Below, one piece after another: positions 17,082 to 24,570 of a DNA stretch of 64,000 nucleotides; the stretch's first letter is position 1; each line of letters opens with the position of its first letter. Location: positions 62,001 through 126,000 of the forward strand of contig DATEHI010000031.1 of the NCBI GenBank assembly GCA_035279665.1. Reading direction: 5' to 3'. The notes under the pieces are model-generated. The model saw nothing but the letters and a program-made list of their open reading frames with translations, was not told the DNA's origin and did no database searches. Position numbers and translations under genes: made by a program. The stretch is from CF-13 sp035279665 (lineage in GTDB: Bacteria; Chloroflexota; Dormibacteria; CF-121).

Positions 17082-17500
17082 TGACGACGATCGAGGAAGC
17101 CCTCGAAGGGTCGACACCACTGGCCGAGAAAGTTCGTGCCGGCGGCCCGTATCATTCCACAGCCGAGGTGATTGCCGGGATGCGCGCCATTGCGCCGACC
17201 CTGACCGAGGCGGAAAAAGTGGCGACGCTCAACGCCCATCCACGGATCGGCGCGGACCCACGCCAGCTCTCGCACCGTTCGCTGCAGGAACAGGGCGCCA
17301 GCTCGGTCCCAGAGCTAGACCGGCTCAACGCCGAATACGAGCGGCGCTTCGGGTTTCGCTTCGTCGTCTTCGTCAATCGCCGGCCTAAGGGTCAGATCGT
17401 CGATGTGCTGCGGGAGCGGTTGCACCGATCGCGCGAGGAAGAGATGGAGGAAGGGCTGCGCGCCATCCTGGCCATCGCCGAGGACCGCTTGCGCTCGTGA
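17078..17500 (+). CDS. uraD: 2-Oxo-4-hydroxy-4-carboxy-5-ureidoimidazoline decarboxylase
   Basis: 140-aa OHCU decarboxylase, giving S-allantoin. The catalytic His/Glu region NAHPRIGADPR is conserved, as is YERRFGFRFVVFVNRR. All-helical, usual length 150-170. GTG 17078 (GTGATGA) or ATG 17081 start, overlapping uraH. Placement between uraH and urate oxidase completes the three-enzyme urate-to-allantoin set. Confidence 0.92.
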   Translation: MMTTIEEALEGSTPLAEKVRAGGPYHSTAEVIAGMRAIAPTLTEAEKVATLNAHPRIGADPRQLSHRSLQEQGASSVPELDRLNAEYERRFGFRFVVFVNRRPKGQIVDVLRERLHRSREEEMEEGLRAILAIAEDRLRS

Positions 17501-18324
17501 AAGCCGACATCCGCTACGGCAAGCACAACGTGTCCTTCTACCGGACGCACCAGGTCCGTGGGCTGCTGGCCGGCCGGGTCAGCATCGATGTGTTCGGGGA
17601 CAATTTCCTCACGGCGTACACGGAGGGCGATAACCGCGAGGTAGTCGCGACCGACACCATGAAGAACTTCGTGTATGCCATGGCACTCGAGTATCCGGGC
17701 GCGACCCATGAGGGCTTCGCTGCCTTCCTCGGCCGCCGCTTGCTGACGACCTATCCGCAGATGCAGTGGCTGCGCCTCTTCGTCCAGGAGATCCCCTTTG
17801 CCAAACACAGCTCGAAACTGCTGAGTCCGTTGGAGGATGATTACGGGTCGGTCGAGCTGGAACTCGGACGAGACGGGCTGCGTGCGTTACGCTGCGGCCG
17901 GCGCAACCTCCGCCTCGTCAAGCTGACCGGCAGCGCCTTCAAGGATTTTGCTCGCGACGCCTACACGACCTTGCCGGAAGTCTCGGACCGGCCGCTCTTC
18001 ATCTACCTCGACGTGCACTGGCGCTACAGCCGCACCGCAGAGGGCGTCACGGACGGCCCCGCCCACATCGCCTCGGAGGCGGTGCGCGATGCAGTGACCG
18101 CCACCTTCGATGGGTTCGTCAGCATGTCGATCCAGCACCTGGTGCACGAGATGGGGATTCGCCTCCTCGACCGATTCGGCGGGATGTCCGAGGTCAGCTT
18201 CGAGGCGCAGAACCGCCTCTGGGATACCTCGAAGGTCTCCGCGGCGGACCCCGCGACACGAGTCTTCAGCGATCCAAAGCCCGCGCACGGCTTCATCGGA
18301 CTTACCCTTAAGCGCGATGCTTGA
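17497..18324 (+). CDS. uox: Factor-independent urate hydroxylase (urate oxidase)
   Basis: 275-aa cofactor-free uricase that oxidises urate to 5-hydroxyisourate with O2. Two T-fold domains; catalytic Thr/Lys in VVATDTMKNFVYAMA, LVKLTGSAFKDFARDAYTTL with DRPL, and the second-domain SFEAQNRLWDTSK containing the conserved Gln/Asn. Cytoplasmic. GTG 17497 overlaps the uraD stop (GTGA). It makes xanthine dehydrogenase's product useful and argues that the whole operon serves purine catabolism. Confidence 0.93.
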   Translation: MKADIRYGKHNVSFYRTHQVRGLLAGRVSIDVFGDNFLTAYTEGDNREVVATDTMKNFVYAMALEYPGATHEGFAAFLGRRLLTTYPQMQWLRLFVQEIPFAKHSSKLLSPLEDDYGSVELELGRDGLRALRCGRRNLRLVKLTGSAFKDFARDAYTTLPEVSDRPLFIYLDVHWRYSRTAEGVTDGPAHIASEAVRDAVTATFDGFVSMSIQHLVHEMGIRLLDRFGGMSEVSFEAQNRLWDTSKVSAADPATRVFSDPKPAHGFIGLTLKRDA

Positions 18325-18724
18325 GATCACCGTCGGCTCCCTGCGCTTCACGGCGCGCTGGGAGACCGACGCCGCGCCCAAGACCTGTGCCGCCTTCCGG
18401 CGCTTGTTGCCGCTGCGCGCCCAGCTGGTACAGGCGCGATGGAGCGGCGAGTCGGCGTGGATTCCACTGGGGGATCTGCAGACCGGGCTGGGCCACGAAC
18501 ACCACACCAGCTACCCCGCCGCGGGACAGTTGCTCCTGTATCCCGGCGGGATCAGCGAGACCGAGGTCCTATTCCCCTACGGTTCGACCAGCTTCGCGAG
18601 CAAGGCGGGCCCGCTGGCCGGCAACCACTTCGCGACCATCGAGCAGGGGCACGAACTGCTCCCCGAACTCGGCCGGCGCGTTCTCTACGAGGGCGCTCAG
18701 GAGATCGTCTTCACCGAGGGTTGA
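18317..18724 (+). CDS. DUF3830 protein (cyclophilin-like fold) of the purine operon
   Basis: 135-aa protein of the DUF3830 family. Conserved features: TARWETDAAPKTCAAFR, RWSGESAWIPLGDL, LLYPGGISETEVLFPYGS and AGPLAGNHFATIEQG. The fold is cyclophilin-like but no catalytic role is established that I know of. ATG at 18317 overlaps the urate oxidase stop by 8 bp, making it the last gene of the operon and implying a job in urate/allantoin use, perhaps ligand binding or a missing step after allantoate. Its 3' end overlaps the convergent deaminase by 28 bp. Confidence 0.75.
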   Translation: MLEITVGSLRFTARWETDAAPKTCAAFRRLLPLRAQLVQARWSGESAWIPLGDLQTGLGHEHHTSYPAAGQLLLYPGGISETEVLFPYGSTSFASKAGPLAGNHFATIEQGHELLPELGRRVLYEGAQEIVFTEG

Positions 18725-19731
18725 GCGGCGAACCGATCGACCTCATCGAGGTAGGCGCGTCGCTGATCCTCTTTGAGAAATGAAGCAGCGAACGAATTCC
18801 TGGCCAACGTCAGCTGCTGTTCGCGGCTGAGACCAAGAGCCACAACGGAGGCCTCGAGGTTGTCCGCCACGTAACCGCCGAAATAGGCGGGGTCATCGGA
18901 ATTGACGGTCACCAGCAAACCGCGGTCCAGTAGCCGCCTGAGATTGTGGGCCCTCAAATTCGGAAAGACCCGAAGCTTGACATTGGAGAGCGGGCAGACC
19001 GTCAACGGAATCTGCTCCTCGACCAGGCGGCCCACCAATCGATCGTCCTCGAGACACCGCACGCCGTGGTCGATCCGTCGCGCCTTCAGGACGTCGAGCG
19101 CCTCCCACACGTACGCCGGCGGGCCTTCCTCGCCGGCGTGCGCGACCGCCAGCAGGCCAGCCTCGCGCGCGCGGTGATAGACATCTTTGAATTTCGTGGG
19201 AGGATGGTCAACCTCCGATGAGTCGAGACCAACGGCGAGGATCCATTCGCGGTAGGGCAGCGCCGCGTTCAGCGTTTCCATCGCCGCCTCGGCGCTCAGG
19301 TGCCGCAAGAAGCAGAGGATGATCCCGCTCGTGACCTTGAGCCGAGCGCGGCCGTCCTGCAGCGCGCGATGGATGCCGGTGATCACCGTTTCGAACGGCA
19401 CGCCGCGATCGGTGTGGGTTTGCGGATCGAAAAAGATCTCGGCATGCCGCACGCCCTGGGTGGCCGCCCGCTCCAGGTAGGCCCAGGTCAAGTCGTAGAA
19501 ATCCTGCTCCTTCATGAGGACGCGGCAGCCTGCGTAATAGATGTCGAGAAACGATTGGAGGTCGCTGAAGACGTACGCGCGGCGGACCTCCTCCACCGAG
19601 GCGTAGGGCAGCTGAATACCGTTGCGCCGCGCCAACTCGAACATCAGCTCCGGCTCGAGTGTGCCTTCGATGTGCAGGTGCAGCTCGGCCTTGGGCAACT
19701 CTCTGGCGAAAGTCATGAGGTCGCCAACCAT
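18697..19731 (-). CDS. Adenine deaminase of the adenosine-deaminase superfamily (Aah1/PA0148 type)
   Basis: 344-aa Zn-dependent deaminase. Metal ligands ELHLHIEGTLEPE, VAHAGEEGPP, and NSDDPAYFGG; catalytic Glu in HAGEEG; RRIDHGVRCLED. The segments AEIFFDPQTHTDRG, VGLDSSEVDHPPTKF and TVNSDDPAYFGGY are those of the adenine deaminase subgroup (fungal Aah1, Pseudomonas PA0148) rather than classical adenosine deaminase, so adenine to hypoxanthine is favoured. It would feed the adjacent xanthine dehydrogenase. Start at 19731; the Met at residue 6 (19716) is an alternative. Confidence 0.85.
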   Translation of the reverse strand: MVGDLMTFARELPKAELHLHIEGTLEPELMFELARRNGIQLPYASVEEVRRAYVFSDLQSFLDIYYAGCRVLMKEQDFYDLTWAYLERAATQGVRHAEIFFDPQTHTDRGVPFETVITGIHRALQDGRARLKVTSGIILCFLRHLSAEAAMETLNAALPYREWILAVGLDSSEVDHPPTKFKDVYHRAREAGLLAVAHAGEEGPPAYVWEALDVLKARRIDHGVRCLEDDRLVGRLVEEQIPLTVCPLSNVKLRVFPNLRAHNLRRLLDRGLLVTVNSDDPAYFGGYVADNLEASVVALGLSREQQLTLARNSFAASFLKEDQRRAYLDEVDRFAAQPSVKTIS

Positions 19732-19801
19732 TTCCCCGCATCATACGGTCGTAACGTCCGCGGGTATCAACCTCCAACAGATTTTCTCGACGGAGGCGCC
19801 C

Positions 19802-20287
19802 ATGGAACGAAAGGCATTGGCGATCGTCGCGGCATGCGTTCTCGCAGCCTGCGGCACAGAGGCGACGCGCCAGTCTTCTCCGCCACCTTCCCTATCTCCG
19901 GCAGCCGCCAGCTCAACGCCGTCGCCTACCACAGCGCCGCCGCCGGCCGAGACCCCGGCGCCGACGCCGCAGCCGGTGGTTTCAACGCTACGGCCGACAC
20001 CGACGCCCACGCCCCGCCCGACAGCGCCGCCGGTTACGGCGACCACGGTCACGATCATGAGTTTCGCGTTCACGCCATTCAGCCTCAGCGTCCATTCGGG
20101 GACCCGCGTCACCTTCACGAATCGGGATGCGCTCACCCACACGGTCACCGCCAACGGCGGCCTCTTCAATTCAGGAGATCTGGCACCGGGTCAGAGTTTC
20201 TCCTTCACGTTCATGGGCAGGGGCAGCTTCGGCTACCACTGCCGGATCCATCCCCGCATGACCGCAACGATTACCGTGACCGGCTGA
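19802..20287 (+). CDS. Cupredoxin (plastocyanin-like) lipoprotein
   Basis: 161-aa protein. Type II signal peptide of 16 residues ending in the lipobox LAAC, then a long Pro/Thr/Ser/Ala-rich linker (about residues 20-78), then a type-1 copper domain: first His in DALTHTVTAN and the C-terminal set Cys-His-Met in FGYHCRIHPRMTATI. Probably a membrane-anchored extracytoplasmic electron carrier. ATG at 19802 with GGAGG 8 bases upstream. Divergent from the deaminase; 23 bp convergent gap to the monooxygenase. Confidence 0.85.
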   Translation: MERKALAIVAACVLAACGTEATRQSSPPPSLSPAAASSTPSPTTAPPPAETPAPTPQPVVSTLRPTPTPTPRPTAPPVTATTVTIMSFAFTPFSLSVHSGTRVTFTNRDALTHTVTANGGLFNSGDLAPGQSFSFTFMGRGSFGYHCRIHPRMTATITVTG

Positions 20288-20310
20288 TCATCGGCACGCC
20301 TCGATCGACG

Positions 20311-22401
20311 TTACCCGATCGCCGGCAGCTCCAGGACGCAGAGGTCGGCGCGACCGGCTGCCAGGATGGTGTTGACCTCATCGGCGGTGGTGATGTTGCC
20401 GGAAGCGATCGTTGGGATGCCCGCCTCGTTTCGGATGCGGTCGCTGGCCGGGACCGCGAAGAGGCGCCGGTAGTCGGGGCGGCTTTCCCAGACGGTTTGA
20501 CCCATCACCGCGTGGACCAGGTCGCCGCCATGGGCTTTCAGCAGCGCACCGATTTCAACCGATTCATCCGGGGTCAACCCGCCATCGGCCCAATCGCTGG
20601 CGGAGATCCGTATCAAAAGCGGCCGCTCCCAGGTCACGCGGACCGCGTCGAGGACCTGGAGGGGAAAGCGCATGCGGTTTTGGAGCGAACCGCCGTATTC
20701 GTCGCTGCGCTGATTGGTGAGCGGCGAGATGAACCCGGCGACGAGATATCCCTGCGCGAAGTTCAGCTCCAGGGCATCGAGCCCGCAGCCCGCTGCCGCC
20801 CTTGCCGCTAGGGCGAAGACCTTCACCACATGCTCGATGTCACGCCCCGTCATCGCCTTCGGGAGCGAAGCGTGAGGCGTGTACGCGATGGGCGAGGCCG
20901 CCATCACTCGCCACCCGCCCTGACGTAGCGGCCGGTCGACACCCTGCGAGCGTGGCCGCATCGAGCCCCGGCGGCCGGCGTGACCGAGTTGTAGCGCCAC
21001 GTAACTACCGGCCTGGTGTATCCGCTCTACCGCCGATCGCAGTTTGTCCTGTTGGGCCCGGTCGATGACCGGCGTCTCAGGCGTGATGCGGCCGTCCTCA
21101 GTCACGCTGACGAACTCGGTGATCACCAGGCCCGCCCCCAGGCGGGCGGCTGCCTCGAGATCCATCCCCGCGGCGACCGCCACACGATTGGGGATGGTCA
21201 GTTCGCCAATCCGCAACGGTGTGAACATGGGGGGCGGGCTCAGCCGCACGGCACCGTCTGGCGACCCGGTCGCGGTGGCGGCGAACCACGAATCCACTGT
21301 GCGCACCAACTCTGGGTCGCGCTGTGTCAGGTTGACGTAGGTAATCCGCCGACTCCGAGTCAGCAGGTTGAAGGCGAACTGCCGTGGGTCGAAGTGCGCA
21401 TAGCGCGACACATGCTCGAAATAGCTCGAGCTCTCGAGGGCGGCCTCCTGGAAGCGGTCGACGACCGGCTGGCGCTCCATCTCGTAGTCGTTGAGGGCCG
21501 CAGGGAGGTCGCGATGCCGGCGCAACGCATCAACCAGCGCAATGCTGTCCTCCATCGCCAGCTTGGTGCCGGACCCGATAGAAAAGTGAGCGGTGTGGGC
21601 GGCGTCGCCGAGCAGCACGACGTTGCCGCGGTGCCAGCTTTCCTGGCGCAGCGTGGCGAAATTGACCCAGAGCGACCGGTTCGACATCAGACGCCGCCCA
21701 CGGAGCTCCGGTTGGAAAAGAGCTTCGCAGTAGGCGATGCTGTCGGCCTCACTCGCCGATTCCAGGCCGGCACGGCGCCAGGATTCCTCCGAGCACTCCA
21801 CGATGAAGGTGCAGGTGCGGGCATCGAAGGGATAGGCGTGGACCTGGAACAGGCCGTGACGGTTGCGACGGAAGATGAAGGTGAAGGCATCGAGCGGCAG
21901 GTCGCTTCCAAACCACACGTATTTCGTCGGATGCACGGCAACCTGTGCCTTGAAAAACTCCGCGTAGGTCCGGCGAACGAGGCCATTGATGCCATCCGCC
22001 CCGACGATGAGATCGGCGCCCGCGAACTCGCCGAGATCGCGGACCTCGTGCTCGAACTCGAGCCGTACCCCAAGGGCCCGGCAGCGCCGCTGAAGGATGT
22101 TGAGCAGCACCTTGCGCGAGATCCCAGTAAAGACATGCCCGCGCGAACGGACCTTCGTGTCCTGGTAATAGATATCGATGGCATTCCAGCGAGCGAAGCT
22201 CTCGCCGATCTCGGTATAGGTCTCGTAGTCGGCATCCCGCAGGGCCCCGAGCGTTTCCTCGGAAAAGACCACGCCCCACCCAAAGGTGGCGTCGGGTGGA
22301 TTGCGTTCCACCAGCAGGACCTCATCACTCGGGTTCGCCTTTTTCGCCAGCAGCGCGAAGTACAGTCCCGAGGGTCCGCCGCCGAGAACGGCATAGCGCA
22401 C
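20311..22401 (-). CDS. 2-Aminobenzoyl-CoA monooxygenase/reductase-like fusion (database name: bifunctional salicylyl-CoA 5-hydroxylase/oxidoreductase)
   Basis: 696-aa fusion. N-terminal FAD monooxygenase of the PHBH class (residues 1-380): VLGGGPSGLYFALLAKK, internal ADLIVGADGINGLVRR, and VLLGDAAHTAHFSIGSG. C-terminal old-yellow-enzyme-type FMN domain (from about 385): FTPLRIGELTIPNRV, VALQLGHAGRRG, FAQGYLVAGFISPL and TNQRSDEYGGS. This architecture is that of Azoarcus 2-aminobenzoyl-CoA monooxygenase/reductase, which hydroxylates and reduces anthraniloyl-CoA. The protein stops after RADLCVLELPAIG, about 75 residues before related proteins, losing the end of the FMN barrel. Starts GTG 22401, 3 bp after the LLM gene. 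Confidence 0.83.
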   Translation of the reverse strand: MRYAVLGGGPSGLYFALLAKKANPSDEVLLVERNPPDATFGWGVVFSEETLGALRDADYETYTEIGESFARWNAIDIYYQDTKVRSRGHVFTGISRKVLLNILQRRCRALGVRLEFEHEVRDLGEFAGADLIVGADGINGLVRRTYAEFFKAQVAVHPTKYVWFGSDLPLDAFTFIFRRNRHGLFQVHAYPFDARTCTFIVECSEESWRRAGLESASEADSIAYCEALFQPELRGRRLMSNRSLWVNFATLRQESWHRGNVVLLGDAAHTAHFSIGSGTKLAMEDSIALVDALRRHRDLPAALNDYEMERQPVVDRFQEAALESSSYFEHVSRYAHFDPRQFAFNLLTRSRRITYVNLTQRDPELVRTVDSWFAATATGSPDGAVRLSPPPMFTPLRIGELTIPNRVAVAAGMDLEAAARLGAGLVITEFVSVTEDGRITPETPVIDRAQQDKLRSAVERIHQAGSYVALQLGHAGRRGSMRPRSQGVDRPLRQGGWRVMAASPIAYTPHASLPKAMTGRDIEHVVKVFALAARAAAGCGLDALELNFAQGYLVAGFISPLTNQRSDEYGGSLQNRMRFPLQVLDAVRVTWERPLLIRISASDWADGGLTPDESVEIGALLKAHGGDLVHAVMGQTVWESRPDYRRLFAVPASDRIRNEAGIPTIASGNITTADEVNTILAAGRADLCVLELPAIG

Positions 22402-22404
22402 CGC

Positions 22405-23244
22405 TTAGCGGATCACCTCGGCCAGGCGCTCGATCTGCTCGAGGTTGGACACGGTGGGAAACAGCACCAGCTCGTCGCAGCCCACGTCTTCATAACCCCG
22501 AATGAAGTCGACGATGGCGCCGGGCGAGGTCAGGTTTCCGGCCGCGATCTTCTCCGCAAACGGTCCTGCGAAGGCGTAGTAATGCCGCAGATAGTCGGCG
22601 CCGGCCTGCGCGGTCCCATCGCCGAGGGCGAAATAACCCATCCCCCACAACTGAGGCTTTTCCGGCCGGCCCAGATCGGACCAGGCGGTAAGCGCTTTGG
22701 CGGCGGCGCCGGCAAAAGCGCGCGGCGGTCCGCCTCCATGCATGTAGCCATCCCCGTAGCGCGCCATGCGGGCCAACGCCTCGCCACTCGAACCGCCGAC
22801 CAGTACGCGGGGGCCGGGCGCCTTGGGCGTTGGCCCGATCTTCCCCTCTTCCCAGATGTCGCGGATGGCTTCCAACTGCTCGCCAAAGCGGCGACCACGT
22901 CCGCGGCTGTCGATGCCTGACGCGAGGTAATCCTCGCCGCGGGCACCCACGGCCAGGCCAAGGGTGAGCCGCCCACCAGAGAGTGCGTCCAACGAGGCGG
23001 CCTGCTTGGCGAGGATGGCCGTGTTACGAAGCGGCGCGATGGCGACCATCGTCGCCAACCGGACTCGGGTGGTTACCGCAGCTGCTGCCGCCAGCGCGGT
23101 GAAGGGCTCGTAATTCTGGTAGGCGACGCGGTCCACCACCCCCAGCGTGCTGAACGGACCGGCGTCCGCCCGTTTCGCCCACTCGAAGAGGAGCTCGGCG
23201 CCAATTCCGGACGTAGAGGTCGGCAGGCCGACCCCGATGTTCAT
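22405..23244 (-). CDS. LLM-class (F420/FMN-dependent) oxidoreductase
   Basis: 279-aa TIM-barrel luciferase-like enzyme. N-terminal MNIGVGLPTSTSG, RLATMVAIAPLRN, GRLTLGLAVGARGEDY, LVGGSSGEALARMARYGDGY, and a C-terminal DELVLFPTVSN. Cofactor (F420 or FMN) cannot be decided from sequence alone. ATG at 23244 is preferred over upstream starts because AGGAG lies 9 bases before it and homology begins there. Directly upstream of and probably cotranscribed with the aminobenzoyl-CoA monooxygenase-like gene, so it may act on the same substrate series. Confidence 0.83.
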   Translation of the reverse strand: MNIGVGLPTSTSGIGAELLFEWAKRADAGPFSTLGVVDRVAYQNYEPFTALAAAAAVTTRVRLATMVAIAPLRNTAILAKQAASLDALSGGRLTLGLAVGARGEDYLASGIDSRGRGRRFGEQLEAIRDIWEEGKIGPTPKAPGPRVLVGGSSGEALARMARYGDGYMHGGGPPRAFAGAAAKALTAWSDLGRPEKPQLWGMGYFALGDGTAQAGADYLRHYYAFAGPFAEKIAAGNLTSPGAIVDFIRGYEDVGCDELVLFPTVSNLEQIERLAEVIR

Positions 23245-23285
23245 GTATCCGTCGCTCCTTCGGAGGAGATGATAAGTTTTTGCGG

Positions 23286-24113
23286 ATGACAGCGTTCCGT
23301 GGGTCGGCGGCCCCGCCACAATCGTGGAACCACTTCGGCTTCGCCGTCGAGGACGGGATTGCCACGCTTACCTTCGACCGTCCGCAGAAACTGAATGCCC
23401 TGACCTTCGAGGTCTATGCGGACCTCCGCGACCTGCTGACCGATCTCCCGCAGCGCGACGACGTCCGGGTGCTGGTCATCACCGGCACGGGCCGCGGTTT
23501 CAGCTCAGGTGGCGACGTGACCGAGATCATCGGCGAGCTCCAGAAGATGGACCCGCGCGATTTACTGGCCTTCACCCGCATGACCGGAACCGTCACCCAA
23601 CGAATGCGCGACTGCCCGCTTCCGATCATCGCCTCCGTCAACGGGGTGGCGGCCGGGGCCGGTGCGGTGATCGCTCTCGCCGCCGACCTTCGCCTCCTCG
23701 CCCGCTCGGCCACATTCTCGTTTCTGTTTACGAGAGTCGGGCTATCGGGTGGCGACATGGGCTCCGCCTACCTCCTCCCGCGGTTGATCGGCCTGGGCCG
23801 CGCCAGCGAGCTGCTCTTACTCGGCGAGCAGGTAACCGCCGACCGGGCCCTCGCCGTCGGGCTCGCCAACGCCGTGGTGGACGATAGCGAGCTCAGCGCG
23901 GCCACGACCGAGGTGGCCCGGAGGCTCGCGCAAGGCCCGGCGCTCGCCTACGCTGCGACCAAGATGCTGATCTCGAAACAACTGGACATGAACCTCGGCG
24001 CCGCGCTCGAGCTGGACAGCATGACCCAGGCGCTGCTGATGAAGAGCGTCGACCATGCGGAGTTTTACGCGGCATTCCGCGAAGGGCGGCAACCGAATTG
24101 GACCGGCCGGTAG
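23286..24113 (+). CDS. Enoyl-CoA hydratase/isomerase family protein
   Basis: 275-aa crotonase. CoA-binding start FAVEDGIATLTFDRPQKLNA, oxyanion loop ITGTGRGFSSGGDVTE, second oxyanion segment VNGVAAGAGAVIALAADLRL, and SFLFTRVGLSGGDMGSAYLL, with Asp in GGDMG. In anthranilate clusters of Proteobacteria a hydratase of this type accompanies the monooxygenase/reductase and probably acts in CoA-linked ring cleavage. ATG 23286 used; an in-frame TTG at 23280 exists. Divergent from the LLM gene with about 40 bp between starts. RidA follows on the same strand. Confidence 0.88.
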   Translation: MTAFRGSAAPPQSWNHFGFAVEDGIATLTFDRPQKLNALTFEVYADLRDLLTDLPQRDDVRVLVITGTGRGFSSGGDVTEIIGELQKMDPRDLLAFTRMTGTVTQRMRDCPLPIIASVNGVAAGAGAVIALAADLRLLARSATFSFLFTRVGLSGGDMGSAYLLPRLIGLGRASELLLLGEQVTADRALAVGLANAVVDDSELSAATTEVARRLAQGPALAYAATKMLISKQLDMNLGAALELDSMTQALLMKSVDHAEFYAAFREGRQPNWTGR

Positions 24114-24514
24114 AGAGCCCCCATGAGATTCGCAATCCGGAAACCCTACCGCCTCCGAGAGGTTTCTCTCACGCGGTGGTAGCCCGGACCGGCCGAACGG
24201 TCTACCTGGCTGGGCAGACAGCACAGCGGCCCGATGGGAGTCTCGTGGCCGGCACGATGGCCGAGCAATTCGACGTGGCAGCCGGCAACGTCGTGCTGGC
24301 CCTCGAGGGGGCCGGCGCTCGTCCGCAGGACCTCGTTAGCCTGCAAATCTTCGTGACGGACGTTGACGAATACCGGCGCCTGTCGAAGGAAATCGGGCAC
24401 GCCTATCGGAGGCATTTCGGCGACTACTACCCAGCGATGGCACTTCTCGAGGTCCGCCGCCTCTTCGATCCCCAGGCCACGGTCGAGCTGATGGGGATCG
24501 CCGTCACCGCCTGA
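24098..24514 (+). CDS. RidA (YjgF/UK114) family protein
   Basis: 138-aa RidA-type protein: GFSHAVVARTGRTVYLAGQT, NVVLALEGAGARPQDLVSLQIFV, YRRHFGDYYPAMALLEVRRL. The usual RidA-clade Arg before the end is replaced by ARPVDEIRRL-like family variation: here LLEVRRLFDPQATVEL, so it resembles a Rid subgroup seen in aromatic clusters. RidA proteins hydrolyse enamines/imines; deamination of an amino-CoA ring intermediate would suit the anthranilate context. TTG start at 24098 overlaps the hydratase by 16 bp. Confidence 0.88.
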   Translation: MDRPVESPHEIRNPETLPPPRGFSHAVVARTGRTVYLAGQTAQRPDGSLVAGTMAEQFDVAAGNVVLALEGAGARPQDLVSLQIFVTDVDEYRRLSKEIGHAYRRHFGDYYPAMALLEVRRLFDPQATVELMGIAVTA

Positions 24515-24527
24515 CCATTTGACGGCA

Positions 24528-24559
24528 TGGAGAGGGCTCGCCTCGCGCGGCCCTCTCCA
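24528..24559. terminator. Bidirectional hairpin between convergent genes
   Basis: Perfect 9-bp stem GGAGAGGGC (24529-24537) / GCCCTCTCC (24550-24558), extendable by one T-A pair, with a 12-nt loop. It sits between the stop of the RidA gene and the stop of the convergent CHRD gene. No T-run follows on either strand, so it is a likely but not canonical terminator. Confidence 0.6.
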
Positions 24560-24570
24560 CCTCAGGGACT

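Noticed and set aside
21016..22920. 634-codon open frame on the plus strand
   Set aside because: It is antisense to the monooxygenase/reductase fusion and LLM genes, whose protein motifs are clear; the translated product is low-complexity and typical of a high-GC shadow.
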